From Acidimicrobilacustris europaeus (GTDB lineage: Bacteria; Actinomycetota; Acidimicrobiia; Acidimicrobiales; Acidimicrobilacustridaceae), in contig OZ239146.1 of NCBI GenBank assembly GCA_965194515.1, forward strand, positions 1,426,001 through 1,490,000: 64,000 nucleotides of DNA, read 5' to 3'. The notes under the pieces are model-generated. The model was given only the letters and a program-made list of their open reading frames with translations, ran no database searches and was not told where the DNA came from. The position numbers and the translations under genes are program-made. Shown piece by piece: positions 43,421 to 52,320 of the stretch; the stretch's first letter is position 1; the number at the start of each line of letters is the position of its first letter.

Positions 43421-43439
43421 TGTCCCATTATGTGAGACA
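43421..43439. promoter_or_regulatory. Palindromic candidate operator between iclR and leuC
   Basis: TGTCCCATTATGTGAGACA is an imperfect palindrome of form TGTCnCA-n5-TGnGACA. It lies 14 bases upstream of the iclR GTG and 67 bases before the leuC ATG, in the only space that serves both genes, so it is the best candidate for binding by the IclR protein. Confidence 0.55.
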
Positions 43440-43505
43440 CAAGCTGCGCCGTCCTGGGCTTACGTCATCGTCGGCCCCGGTCCATCTCCCGATCAGGAGC
43501 AGCTC

Positions 43506-44909
43506 ATGGCCCCGAGAACCCTCTCGCAGAAACTTTGGGACGATCACATCGTGCATCGCGCCGATGGCGAACCCGATGTCCTCTACATCGACCTCCACCT
43601 TGTCCATGAGGTGACCTCACCTCAGGCCTTCGACGGTCTCCGCATCAATGGTCGCGGCGTTCGTCGCCCCGAACTCACCGTCGCTACCGAGGATCACAAC
43701 GTTCCGACCTCCGATATTGATCAGCCGATTGCCGATCCCATCTCGCGCAAGCAGGTCGACGTGTTGCGTGCCAACACCTCCGAGTTCGGCATTGTCGAAC
43801 ACGCAATGGGCACACCCGGCCAGGGCATCGTGCACGTGATCGGACCAGAACAAGGTCTGACCATGCCGGGCATGACCATCGTGTGCGGCGATAGCCACAC
43901 CGCTACCCACGGTGCGTTCGGCGCGCTGGCCTTCGGCATCGGAACCTCCGAGGTTGAACATGTCATGGCGACACAAACCCTGCCGCAACATCCGGCATCG
44001 ACCATGGCCGTGAATGTGAATGGCGCGCTCCCCGACGGCGTGACCGCCAAAGACCTCGTACTCGCCATCATCGGTCGCATCGGCACTGGCGGCGGCATCG
44101 GTTCCGTCATCGAATACCGCGGCGAAGCAATTCGTTCGTTGTCGATGGAAGGCCGCATGACGGTCTGCAACATGTCGATCGAAGCTGGTGCCAAGGCAGG
44201 CCTCATCGCTCCCGACGAAACCACCTTTGACTACCTCAAGGGCCGTAAGTACGCCCCCACCGGTGCCGACTGGGACGCTGCCATCGAATACTGGCGCACA
44301 CTCCCCACCGACGAAGGTGCAGTGTTCGACAAGGTTGTCGACATCGATGCAACGAAACTTCGTCCGTTTGTTTCATGGGGCACCAATCCCGGCCAGGTCA
44401 TCGAACTCGACGCCAACGTGCCCGACCCCGCGTCGTTTGCCGATTCTTCGGAAAGCGACGCAGCTGCACGTGCACTCGAATACATGGGCCTCACTGCAGG
44501 TACACCAATCAAGGACATCCCGGTACAAACGGTGTTCATCGGTTCGTGCACAAATAGTCGCATCGAAGACCTCCGAGCTGCAGCAGCAGTCGCCGAAGGT
44601 CGTCAGGTTGCGGCCGGTGTCCGTGCCATGGTCGTTCCTGGTTCGTTCATGGTGAAGGGTCAGGCCGAAGCCGAAGGGCTCGACAAGATCTTCACCGCTG
44701 CCGGTTTCGATTGGCGCGAACCAGGCTGTTCGATGTGTCTCGCAATGAACCCCGACAAGTTGGCACCGGGTGAACGTTCCGCTTCAACCTCGAACCGCAA
44801 CTTCGAAGGACGACAGGGCAAGGGTGGCCGCACACACCTCGTCTCCCCCGCCGTCGCTGCAGCAACCGCTATCGCTGGAACCTTTGCCGATCCCCGCGAT
44901 CTGGCCTGA
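43506..44909 (+). CDS. leuC: 3-isopropylmalate dehydratase large subunit
   Basis: With LeuD, converts 2- to 3-isopropylmalate, and also citramalate to methylmalate. The 467-residue aconitase-fold protein binds a 4Fe-4S cluster through Cys in IGSCTNSR and in GCSMCLAMN. CGDSHTATHGAFG and ASTSNRNFEGRQG are substrate-binding hallmarks. ATG 43506 has AGGAGC upstream. leuD follows after 16 bases. The unit is divergent from the IclR regulator gene and lacks a visible leader ORF, so it appears to be controlled by repressor rather than by attenuation. Confidence 0.96.
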   Translation: MAPRTLSQKLWDDHIVHRADGEPDVLYIDLHLVHEVTSPQAFDGLRINGRGVRRPELTVATEDHNVPTSDIDQPIADPISRKQVDVLRANTSEFGIVEHAMGTPGQGIVHVIGPEQGLTMPGMTIVCGDSHTATHGAFGALAFGIGTSEVEHVMATQTLPQHPASTMAVNVNGALPDGVTAKDLVLAIIGRIGTGGGIGSVIEYRGEAIRSLSMEGRMTVCNMSIEAGAKAGLIAPDETTFDYLKGRKYAPTGADWDAAIEYWRTLPTDEGAVFDKVVDIDATKLRPFVSWGTNPGQVIELDANVPDPASFADSSESDAAARALEYMGLTAGTPIKDIPVQTVFIGSCTNSRIEDLRAAAAVAEGRQVAAGVRAMVVPGSFMVKGQAEAEGLDKIFTAAGFDWREPGCSMCLAMNPDKLAPGERSASTSNRNFEGRQGKGGRTHLVSPAVAAATAIAGTFADPRDLA

Positions 44910-44925
44910 GAGAACTGAGAACATC

Positions 44926-45522
44926 ATGGAACCAGTTATCACCATCACCGGAACCGCACTCCCGCTCGACCGTTCCGATGTCGATACCGATCAGATCATC
45001 CCCAGCGATTGGCTCAAGCGCGTCGAGCGCACCGGCTTCGGCCAGGGCCTGTTCTCTGAATGGCGTGAAGATCCGGAATTCGTCATGAACCTTCCCCAGT
45101 TCGCAGGTGCCAACATCCTTGTGGCCGGCGCGAACTTCGGTGTGGGTTCATCACGTGAACACGCCGTGTGGTCGATCATGGATTACGGATTTGCGGCCGT
45201 GATCGCTCCTCGCTTCGGCGACATCTTCCGCAACAACTCAGCGAAGAACGGACTCGTGCCTGTCGTGCTTCCCGCCGACGTGAGCGACCGCATCCTTCGT
45301 GCCGTTGAAGCCGATCCAACCGTTGAGATCACGATCGACATCGCTACCAAGCGCGTTGTGGTTCCTGCACTCGATATCGACATCGAGTTTCCGCTTGACG
45401 ATTCCACTCAGGATCGTTTCCTGAATGGTCTCGACGACATCGCCATCACGTTGCAGCACGTCGACGCGATCACCGCGTTCGAGGCAACTCGCCCGGCGTG
45501 GATGCCAGCAACGAATCGATGA
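44926..45522 (+). CDS. leuD: 3-isopropylmalate dehydratase small subunit
   Basis: The swivelling small domain of isopropylmalate isomerase. The 198-residue product contains DVDTDQIIPSDWLKRV, GANFGVGSSREHAVWS and the C-terminal part typical of LeuD. Start ATG 44926 is the only one that fits the family N-terminus. It is 16 bases after leuC and ends one base from the convergent leuA stop at 45524, leaving no room for a terminator; transcripts probably overlap at the 3' ends. Confidence 0.96.
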   Translation: MEPVITITGTALPLDRSDVDTDQIIPSDWLKRVERTGFGQGLFSEWREDPEFVMNLPQFAGANILVAGANFGVGSSREHAVWSIMDYGFAAVIAPRFGDIFRNNSAKNGLVPVVLPADVSDRILRAVEADPTVEITIDIATKRVVVPALDIDIEFPLDDSTQDRFLNGLDDIAITLQHVDAITAFEATRPAWMPATNR

Positions 45523-45523
45523 A

Positions 45524-47104
45524 CTAACTGAGCGAGCCCGGCCGCGACACTGCGGTCGGGTCTTCGCCGGTGTCACGCACTCGCACGATGCGGTTCAGTG
45601 CGTTGAGCAGCGCCCGGGCCGAGGCCTCGACCACATCGGTGGACAGGCCACGACCTGGCATCGAAACACCATCCACCTCGAAGCGCAGGGCAACGTCGGC
45701 CAGCGCATCGACGCCTCCGGTCACAGAAGTAACGGCGTAGTCGGTGAGGGTGCCCGTAATGCCAGTTGCTTTGTGGATCGCAGCGCAAGCGGCATCGACC
45801 ATGCCCGAACCTTCAGCAGTCGCTTCGATCTTGGTGCCGTCGTGATCGAGCACAATCGTTGCTGTCGGCGTCGAACTCGAACCACCGTGGCTATCAAGCG
45901 AGACCAGCGAGAATGCATAGCGAACGGTGTCGCCCATTTCCTCGGCCACCAACGCTTCAAGATCGGCGTCGCTCAGCTCGACCTTGCGATCGGCCAGTTC
46001 CTTGAAGCGAGTGAAGACCTGATTCAGCGCATCACCGTGCAGGTCGTAACCCATCTTCTTCAATGTGTCGGCGAACGCGTGACGGCCTGAGTGCTTGCCC
46101 AGAACGATTTTTGATTCGCCCTGGCCAACTGCGGCTGGGTCCATGATTTCGTAGGTGGTGCGCTCGTTCAGAACACCGTGCTGATGGATACCTGATTCGT
46201 GCGCAAAGGCATTACGACCAACAACAGCCTTGTTGTATTGCACGGGGTAACCGGTCAGGCGGCTCACCAAACGCGAGGTGCGGGCCAGTTCCTCCGACTT
46301 GATGCCGGTATCGATACCACCGAAGTAATCGGAACGAGTGCGCAGTGCCATCACAATCTCTTCAAGCGCAGCGTTACCCGCACGCTCGCCCAAACCATTG
46401 ACGGCACATTCGACCTGACGAGCACCTAACTGCACCGCAGCAAGCGAATTAGCAACGGCCATGCCCAGATCGTTGTGGCAATGGGTGGAAATGATGTAGT
46501 CGCCCTTGACGACCTTGCGGACATTGGCCAGACGTTCGGCGTATTCCCGCGGAACAGCAAAGCCCACAGTGTCGGGAATGTTCAGCGTGGTCGCGCCATT
46601 GTCGACAGCGATCTGCAGAACCTCGCACATGAAGTCGAAGTCGGAACGCGACGCGTCTTCTGGCGAGAACTCAACATCGTCGGTGTAGGAGCGAGCACGA
46701 GCAACGCCCGACGCCGCCTCCGCCTTCACCTGATCGGGAGTCATGCGCAGTTTGTGCTTCATATGCGTTTCGCTGGTGGCAATAAAGACGTGGATGCGAG
46801 GACGCTCCGCTGATTCGATTGCTTCCCAGCACCGATCGACGTCACCAAGCGCGGTGCGAGACAAACCACAGATCACAGGCCCACGTACAGACTTTGCGAT
46901 GGCCTGCACCGATTCAAAGTCGCCCTGGCTCGCGATCGGGAAACCAGCCTCAATCACATCGACACCGAGACGAGCGAGTTGCTCTGCGATTTCGACCTTC
47001 TCGCCTTGATCCAGCGAGATTCCCGGCGACTGTTCGCCGTCACGAAGGGTCGTGTCGAAAATGATGACTCTGTCGGCTGCTGCGGTGGTATCGGTGGTGC
47101 TCAT
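45524..47104 (-). CDS. leuA: 2-isopropylmalate synthase
   Basis: Commits 2-ketoisovalerate to leucine. The 526-residue product has FDTTLRDGEQSPGISL near 15-30, THCHNDLGMAVANS with metal His residues, NGLGERAGNAALEE, and a C-terminal leucine-binding regulatory domain (from about 390). It differs from CimA at 35957 in carrying GEQSPGIS rather than GAQFEGIS. ATG 47104 has AAAGG upstream. The leader and attenuator at 47165-47260 lie in the 5' region. It is convergent with leuD. Confidence 0.96.
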   Translation of the reverse strand: MSTTDTTAAADRVIIFDTTLRDGEQSPGISLDQGEKVEIAEQLARLGVDVIEAGFPIASQGDFESVQAIAKSVRGPVICGLSRTALGDVDRCWEAIESAERPRIHVFIATSETHMKHKLRMTPDQVKAEAASGVARARSYTDDVEFSPEDASRSDFDFMCEVLQIAVDNGATTLNIPDTVGFAVPREYAERLANVRKVVKGDYIISTHCHNDLGMAVANSLAAVQLGARQVECAVNGLGERAGNAALEEIVMALRTRSDYFGGIDTGIKSEELARTSRLVSRLTGYPVQYNKAVVGRNAFAHESGIHQHGVLNERTTYEIMDPAAVGQGESKIVLGKHSGRHAFADTLKKMGYDLHGDALNQVFTRFKELADRKVELSDADLEALVAEEMGDTVRYAFSLVSLDSHGGSSSTPTATIVLDHDGTKIEATAEGSGMVDAACAAIHKATGITGTLTDYAVTSVTGGVDALADVALRFEVDGVSMPGRGLSTDVVEASARALLNALNRIVRVRDTGEDPTAVSRPGSLS

Positions 47105-47164
47105 AACGGTGCCTTTCGGGGCATGTGATGCTTTTCGGGGGACAAACGGAAACTGGCCGGAGAA

Positions 47165-47225
47165 CGAAAAAACCTCCCGGCCCGAGGGCGCAGGAGGTTG
47201 GCAGGCGCCATATGTGGCACCCGCC
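47165..47225 (-). promoter_or_regulatory. Transcription attenuator of leuA
   Basis: Reading the minus strand, stem 1 is GGCGGGTGCC/GGCGCCTGCC (47200-47225, two G-T pairs, loop ACATAT) starting at the leader stop codon. The terminator is AACCTCC (47193-47199) with GGAGGTT (47171-47177), followed by TTTT (47167-47170). Stem 1 and the terminator are directly adjacent, so bases at their junction could pair in alternative ways. Confidence 0.8.
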
Positions 47226-47260
47226 TAACGAAGTAGAAGCTCCAAGGAGAAAGAACGCAT
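47225..47260 (-). CDS. leuA leader peptide, Leu-rich
   Basis: An 11-codon ORF encodes MRSFSLELLLR and stops at TAG. Leu codons are TTG, CTT, CTA and CTT, including a rare CTA, placed directly before the hairpin. This is a classic leucine-sensing attenuator leader. TTGCTT and CAGACT, 17 bases apart, precede the ATG by 6 bases, which would give a leaderless transcript; this promoter call is weak. The peptide ends in Arg-stop like the two other leaders in this window. Confidence 0.8.
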   Translation of the reverse strand: MRSFSLELLLR

Positions 47261-47338
47261 GACGAGAGTCTGCCGGTTTCCTATGACGAAAGCAACCATG
47301 GGGAATTCCCCCCCGCTCCCCCAAAGGGAGGGTGGGCC

Positions 47339-48895
47339 TCAGATGGCGTCGACGGAAACGATTCCTTCGATGCCACGAAGGCGCTCGCATACCTCGGCCG
47401 GCACTGCACCGGTGATTGAGAGGACCATCATCGCCGAGGCGCCATTGGGGGCCTGACCGACGTCCATGTCGGCAATGTTGAGGCCAGCTTCGCCAACGAT
47501 GGTGCCCACAAGACCGATCATGCCGGGGCGATCGTCGTTACGAACCACGAGCATGTGATTGGCCGGCGGAACGTCGACGCGGTGATCGTCGACCATCACG
47601 AGACGAGCTTCGCCATCGAGACCCATGAGGGTGCCGGCCAGCGAATGAGCGCCACCACGAATGGTGATGAGGTTCACAAAGTTGTGCGCCGTCGTCGTAG
47701 TCGATTCGGTGACGGTGATGCCGCGCTCTTCGGCCATCTTCGGCGCGTTCACATACGACACCGGATCATCGCTGATGCGGCCAAAGAAACCCTTGAGCAA
47801 TGACAGCGTCAGGATGCGTGTGTCGTAACCGCCGATTTCGCCTTCATAAGAAATCTCAAGCGACTCAACACCAGTGGCAAGCCCGCCAAAGGTTGCGCCC
47901 AGACGTTCAGCAAGCGAGAGGAACGGACGAACGGTTTCGCTGGCTTCAGCTGCATTCACATTCACCGCAAACGGAACAAACTCGCCGGCAAGAGCAAGGC
48001 CGACCATTTCGGCGATGGTGTCGCCGGCTTTGTCCTGGGCTTCGTGGGTGCTGGCACCGAGATGCGGCGTGACAACAACCTCGGGAAGTTCGAACAACGG
48101 AGATTCGGTGGTGGGTTCTTTATCGAACACGTCGATGGCCGCGCCACCAACATGACCAGAACGAATCGCGTCAGCCAGATCGCTTTCAACGATGATGCCA
48201 CCACGAGCGACATTCACAATGCGAATGCCCTTCTTGGCTTTCGCCAAACGCTCGGCATTAATGAGGCCAACAGTTTCGGGCGTCTTGGCCACATGCAGCG
48301 TCACGAAATCAGAAACAGCAAGCAATGTGTCGAGATCGACAATGTCGATGTTCATCTTGCGCGCCATCTCGGGAGCAACGAAGGGGTCGTAGGCGACGAT
48401 CTTCATGCCGAATGCCATCGCGCGTTGGGCGACGAGCTTGCCGATGCGACCAAGTCCGACGACACCGAGGGTCTTGTCGGAAAGTTCGACACCAGTCCAG
48501 CGACTGCGTTCCCAGCGGCCGGCAACGAGTGCAGCGTGGGCCTGGGGAACATTGCGAGCCATCGACAGCAACAGCGCCATGGTGTGTTCGGCAGCGGAAA
48601 GGATGTTCGACTGCGGCGCGTTCACAACCATCACGCCACGTTCGGTGGCGGCCGCAGTGTCGACATTGTCGAGACCAATACCAGCGCGACCAACCACGAT
48701 GAGGTCGGTTCCAGCAGCGAACACCTCGGCGGTGACATCAGTGGCCGAACGGATGATGAGCGCGTGCGCTCCCTTGATGGCCTCGATCAGTTGCTCGGGG
48801 CTCAGGCCCTCCTGCACGTCGACGGTGTGGCCAGCAGCGCGAAGGCGGTCGAGGCCACCGTCAGCGATGGTTTCAGTTACAAGGATCCGTGCCAT
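47339..48895 (-). CDS. serA: D-3-phosphoglycerate dehydrogenase
   Basis: First step of serine synthesis. The 518-residue long-form SerA has the NAD site VVGLGRIGKLVAQRA, catalytic Arg in NVARGGIIVE, Glu and His in DVFDKEP and TPHLGAST, then an extra ASB domain (about 320-440) and an ACT domain (about 445-518, VVRNDDRPGMIGLVGTIVGE), as in the mycobacterial enzyme. Start ATG 48895 fits the domain start. It follows the S9 peptidase gene in the opposite sense order on the minus strand, and lies upstream of the leuA leader region, with no overlap. Confidence 0.95.
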   Translation of the reverse strand: MARILVTETIADGGLDRLRAAGHTVDVQEGLSPEQLIEAIKGAHALIIRSATDVTAEVFAAGTDLIVVGRAGIGLDNVDTAAATERGVMVVNAPQSNILSAAEHTMALLLSMARNVPQAHAALVAGRWERSRWTGVELSDKTLGVVGLGRIGKLVAQRAMAFGMKIVAYDPFVAPEMARKMNIDIVDLDTLLAVSDFVTLHVAKTPETVGLINAERLAKAKKGIRIVNVARGGIIVESDLADAIRSGHVGGAAIDVFDKEPTTESPLFELPEVVVTPHLGASTHEAQDKAGDTIAEMVGLALAGEFVPFAVNVNAAEASETVRPFLSLAERLGATFGGLATGVESLEISYEGEIGGYDTRILTLSLLKGFFGRISDDPVSYVNAPKMAEERGITVTESTTTTAHNFVNLITIRGGAHSLAGTLMGLDGEARLVMVDDHRVDVPPANHMLVVRNDDRPGMIGLVGTIVGEAGLNIADMDVGQAPNGASAMMVLSITGAVPAEVCERLRGIEGIVSVDAI

Positions 48896-48951
48896 AGGGG
48901 GTCCATCCTTACGGGCTGACCGGCGAGTCGCCAACCCGGTTGCGGGGAAAG

Positions 48952-50979
48952 TCAGAGATGAGCGATGTCGATGGGTTCGACATCGTCAGCAAGATCGAAA
49001 CCAAGGACCTTGCTGTAGAAGTAGGCCTCGGCTTCGAGGGCTCGTTTGATCGTGGCGGCCTGGCGGAAACCGTGCTGTTCGCCTTCGAATTCGAGATAGG
49101 CCCACGGAACGCCGTTGGCATCGAGTGCCTCAACAATCATTTGCGATTGGTTCGGCGGCACGATTTCATCTTCAAGACCTTGAAGCACGATCAGTGGGCA
49201 TTCGAGATCTTCAACATGGTGGATCGGTGAACGCTCGGCGTAGATATCACTACGAGCGGGCCAAGGTCCGACGAGTGAATCGAGATAGCGAGCTTCGAAC
49301 TTGTGTGTGTCGCGGGCCAGGGCTTCAAGATCAGCCACGCCGTAGAGACTGCAGCCAGCAGCGAAAACGTCGCGGAACGTAAGTGCGCTCAGTGTCGTGA
49401 AGCCACCAGCACTTCCACCACGAATAATGAGTCGATCACGATCCGCGTCACCGCGATCAACAAGAAGGCGCGTTGCGGCGATGGAATCGTCGACATCGAC
49501 AATCCCCCATTCGCCGATGAGGCGGCGGCGATAGGAACGGCCGTAACCGGTTGAGCCGCCGTAGTTGACATCGACAACACCGAAGCCGCGTGACGTCCAA
49601 AACTGCACGCCAAGGTTCAGTTGTGGACGAGCAGCTGACGTGGGACCACCGTGACTCAGAACAATGAGCGGCGCGCGCTCGCCGTCGGGCGCTGTGAAGT
49701 CTGGGTTTGTTGGCGGGTAGTAAAGGCCATGTGCAAACCGATCACCAGATGTGGCGAACGTGATCGATTCAGGCCTCGAGTACCACTCGGTGCCGACGCC
49801 CAAGTCGCGTGAGGGCCGCAACGGTGCCGAAAGAACGGCGGTCGAACCATTGATGTCTGGCTTCGACGGAATGTCGAGGACCGCGACAACGGCTTCGGAA
49901 GTTGCCGAAGCGCCGACAACGACAGCCCCGTAACCAAACGCGCGTACCGATGAAAGTGCCGTGAACGGCGACTCAAGCGGAACCATTGCGCCGCCACCAG
50001 CAGGAATGACGCCGAGGTGATCGATGCCCAGCTTGAACCACGCAACGAGAATGCGGCCGTCAGCCAGCACCGCGTAGCGCGAGTTATCGAATACCCACTG
50101 AGGAACGCCGATCTCGGCATCGACTGGCGCAATCGGCGTTGCGTCAGCGGCGACACCATTCGCAACAAGTTCGTGAACAGCTTCAGCGGAGACTTGGTAA
50201 AGGTTCCACCAATCGGTGCGGTCAGAAATGAAAAGTAACGAGCCATCGGGTGCCCATTCGGGCTGCGTAATGGATTCATCGCGACCGCCGGCAACAACGC
50301 GTGTCTCCCCAACAACGATTTGTCCATCGTCCGACTGATCGTCGTACATCGAGGCGACGCAAAGTTCGGTGCCATCCCATGGCATATCGGGGTGATTCCA
50401 CCGGAACCACGTGAGCACGTTGCCGGAAGGATTCACTCGGGGCGCAGCAACAAAGTCCGAACCGGAAACAAGCACGACTGGTTCAGAGAGTTCACCGTGG
50501 GGATGGACGCGCACCGCAACGATTTCGTTCACTGGTTCGGCGTCAGCGCTCGAATGGCGTTCGCGCACGCATACGACCCAGCGTCCATCTGCGGTGAATC
50601 GACCATCGGCGTAGCGATCACCGTGACGTTCGGCGGGCTCAAGCGTGAGCGGGGTTGGCGTCGAGGTTCCCGCAGCCAAGCGATAGAGGCGCTGATCGGT
50701 CCAGTTCACGAATACAACGTCGGAACCGTGCAACCACCACGCTCCCCCGCCATATTCGTGCACACGAGTACGAGCGCCGAATCCTTCGGGTAGGACATCA
50801 ACCGCCGCGCCACCAGGACGATGACGGACCAGCTGAACACGCCCACCCTCTTCGGGCCTAGCTTCGCTCCACCACACATCGTCGCCACCAACGAACACTT
50901 CGCCGATGGAAACTGATTTGGAAACGATGAGATCGGCGGTGATCGGCGAGGACCACGAACCGAACGGTGCGGTTGTCAT
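48952..50979 (-). CDS. S9 prolyl oligopeptidase-family peptidase
   Basis: A 675-residue serine peptidase. The N-terminal beta-propeller (about 20-390) has repeated WAPDGSLLF and FTADGRWVV-like blades. The catalytic alpha/beta-hydrolase domain has Ser in RGGSAGGFTT, Asp in GLEDEIVPP, and His in EGEQHGFRQ. No signal peptide is visible, so it probably degrades peptides in the cytosol. Translation from ATG 50979 lies 7 bases after the aminotransferase stop, so the two are likely co-transcribed, with serA after them (gap 56). Confidence 0.92.
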   Translation of the reverse strand: MTTAPFGSWSSPITADLIVSKSVSIGEVFVGGDDVWWSEARPEEGGRVQLVRHRPGGAAVDVLPEGFGARTRVHEYGGGAWWLHGSDVVFVNWTDQRLYRLAAGTSTPTPLTLEPAERHGDRYADGRFTADGRWVVCVRERHSSADAEPVNEIVAVRVHPHGELSEPVVLVSGSDFVAAPRVNPSGNVLTWFRWNHPDMPWDGTELCVASMYDDQSDDGQIVVGETRVVAGGRDESITQPEWAPDGSLLFISDRTDWWNLYQVSAEAVHELVANGVAADATPIAPVDAEIGVPQWVFDNSRYAVLADGRILVAWFKLGIDHLGVIPAGGGAMVPLESPFTALSSVRAFGYGAVVVGASATSEAVVAVLDIPSKPDINGSTAVLSAPLRPSRDLGVGTEWYSRPESITFATSGDRFAHGLYYPPTNPDFTAPDGERAPLIVLSHGGPTSAARPQLNLGVQFWTSRGFGVVDVNYGGSTGYGRSYRRRLIGEWGIVDVDDSIAATRLLVDRGDADRDRLIIRGGSAGGFTTLSALTFRDVFAAGCSLYGVADLEALARDTHKFEARYLDSLVGPWPARSDIYAERSPIHHVEDLECPLIVLQGLEDEIVPPNQSQMIVEALDANGVPWAYLEFEGEQHGFRQAATIKRALEAEAYFYSKVLGFDLADDVEPIDIAHL

Positions 50980-50986
50980 GTGTTGG

Positions 50987-52192
50987 TCAGCTGCTCTTTG
51001 CGACAAGTTCTGCGATCCGACCGATTCCTTCGACAATGTCGGCGTCGCTCACGGCAAACGAAATGCGCACATAGCCCGGTGCATCGAATGCTTCACCGGG
51101 AACAAGGGCAACCTTGGCCTGGTCGAGAATGACCTCGCACAGTTCCGAAGTTGTCGTGGGCGTTACACCGCCGAAGTTACGGCCAAACAAACCTTCCATC
51201 GACGGGAATGCATAGAACGCACCTTGGGGCACCATGCAGGTGACGCCAGGAATGTCGTTGAGAAGTCCATGGATCAGGATCGCACGACGAGCAAACGCTT
51301 CGCGCATTTCCTCGACGCATTCGAGTCCGCCTTCGAGCGCAGCAATAGCAGCGCGCTGCGAAACGTTCGCCACGTTCGAGGTCGAATGCGACTGCAGGTT
51401 CGTTGCGGCCTTGATGAGGTCGGCCGGGCCGATCATCCAGCCGACGCGCCAACCCGTCATGGCATAGGTCTTGGCAACGCCATTGAGAATCACACAGGTA
51501 TCGGCAAGACCAGGAACCTCAGCGAGAATCGAGGTGAACACGTTGTCGTCGAAGGTGAGGTGTTCGTAGATCTCATCGGTAATGACCCAAATACCGTGCT
51601 TGAGTGCCCATTCACCAATTGCACGAACTTCCGCCGGCGGATACACCGCGCCGGTGGGGTTCGAAGGCGAGACGAACACGAGCGCCTTTGTCTTGTCGGT
51701 GCGTGCGGCTTCGAGCTGTTCAACCGTGACGCGAAAGCCCGACTCAACATCGGTGGGAAGGACAACCGAAATGCCACCGGCCAACGCGATGGGCTCGGGG
51801 TAGGTCGTCCAGTACGGCGCCGGAAGCAGAACTTCGTCGCCAGGGTTCAACAATGCTTCGAAGGTGTTGTAGACGGCATGCTTTCCGCCGTTGGTAACAA
51901 GGACCTGGCTGGCCGATACCTCAACCTTTGAATCGCGAAGCGTCTTGGCCACAATCGCTTCCTTCAACTCCGGCAGACCAGCAGCCGGGGTGTAGCGATG
52001 GTTCTTCACATCGCGCGCAGCTTCAACCGCGGCCTCGACCACATGGGCCGGTGTCGGAAAGTCGGGTTCTCCCGCACCGAAGCCGATGACCGGTTCGCCC
52101 GCAGCCTTCAGGGCCTTTGCTCGGGCATCGACCGCAAGGGTCGCAGATTCGGTGATGGCGGAGACACGGCGAGAAAGGCGCTCTGGGGCCAT
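50987..52192 (-). CDS. aspC: Aspartate/aromatic aminotransferase (class I)
   Basis: A 401-residue PLP enzyme of the fold-type I Ib subgroup: GAGEPDFPTPAHV near 40-52 as in thermophile-type AspATs, NPTGAVY, and the PLP Lys in GVAKTYAMTGWRVGW. Aspartate is the likely substrate, though alanine or aromatic activity cannot be excluded. ATG 52192 was chosen because the conserved SRRVSAITES N-terminus follows; the longer frame to 52330 would overlap the divergent serC promoter. Leaders of the two genes are divergent with about 128 bases between starts. Confidence 0.9.
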   Translation of the reverse strand: MAPERLSRRVSAITESATLAVDARAKALKAAGEPVIGFGAGEPDFPTPAHVVEAAVEAARDVKNHRYTPAAGLPELKEAIVAKTLRDSKVEVSASQVLVTNGGKHAVYNTFEALLNPGDEVLLPAPYWTTYPEPIALAGGISVVLPTDVESGFRVTVEQLEAARTDKTKALVFVSPSNPTGAVYPPAEVRAIGEWALKHGIWVITDEIYEHLTFDDNVFTSILAEVPGLADTCVILNGVAKTYAMTGWRVGWMIGPADLIKAATNLQSHSTSNVANVSQRAAIAALEGGLECVEEMREAFARRAILIHGLLNDIPGVTCMVPQGAFYAFPSMEGLFGRNFGGVTPTTTSELCEVILDQAKVALVPGEAFDAPGYVRISFAVSDADIVEGIGRIAELVAKSS

Positions 52193-52320
52193 GGGGGAAG
52201 TCCTTGGTTCGACTGATGGTGGCGCCCGAACGCTACCGGTTCCGTGGCCCTCCCCTGCAGCGAATTCGATGTGACTCACGGCGTAACGCAACCACCTGCT
52301 CGAGATGCGACGATAGAGAG

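Noticed and set aside
43440..43505. Attenuator before leuC
   Set aside because: No Leu-rich short ORF and no terminator were found; a palindrome next to the IclR gene explains control better.
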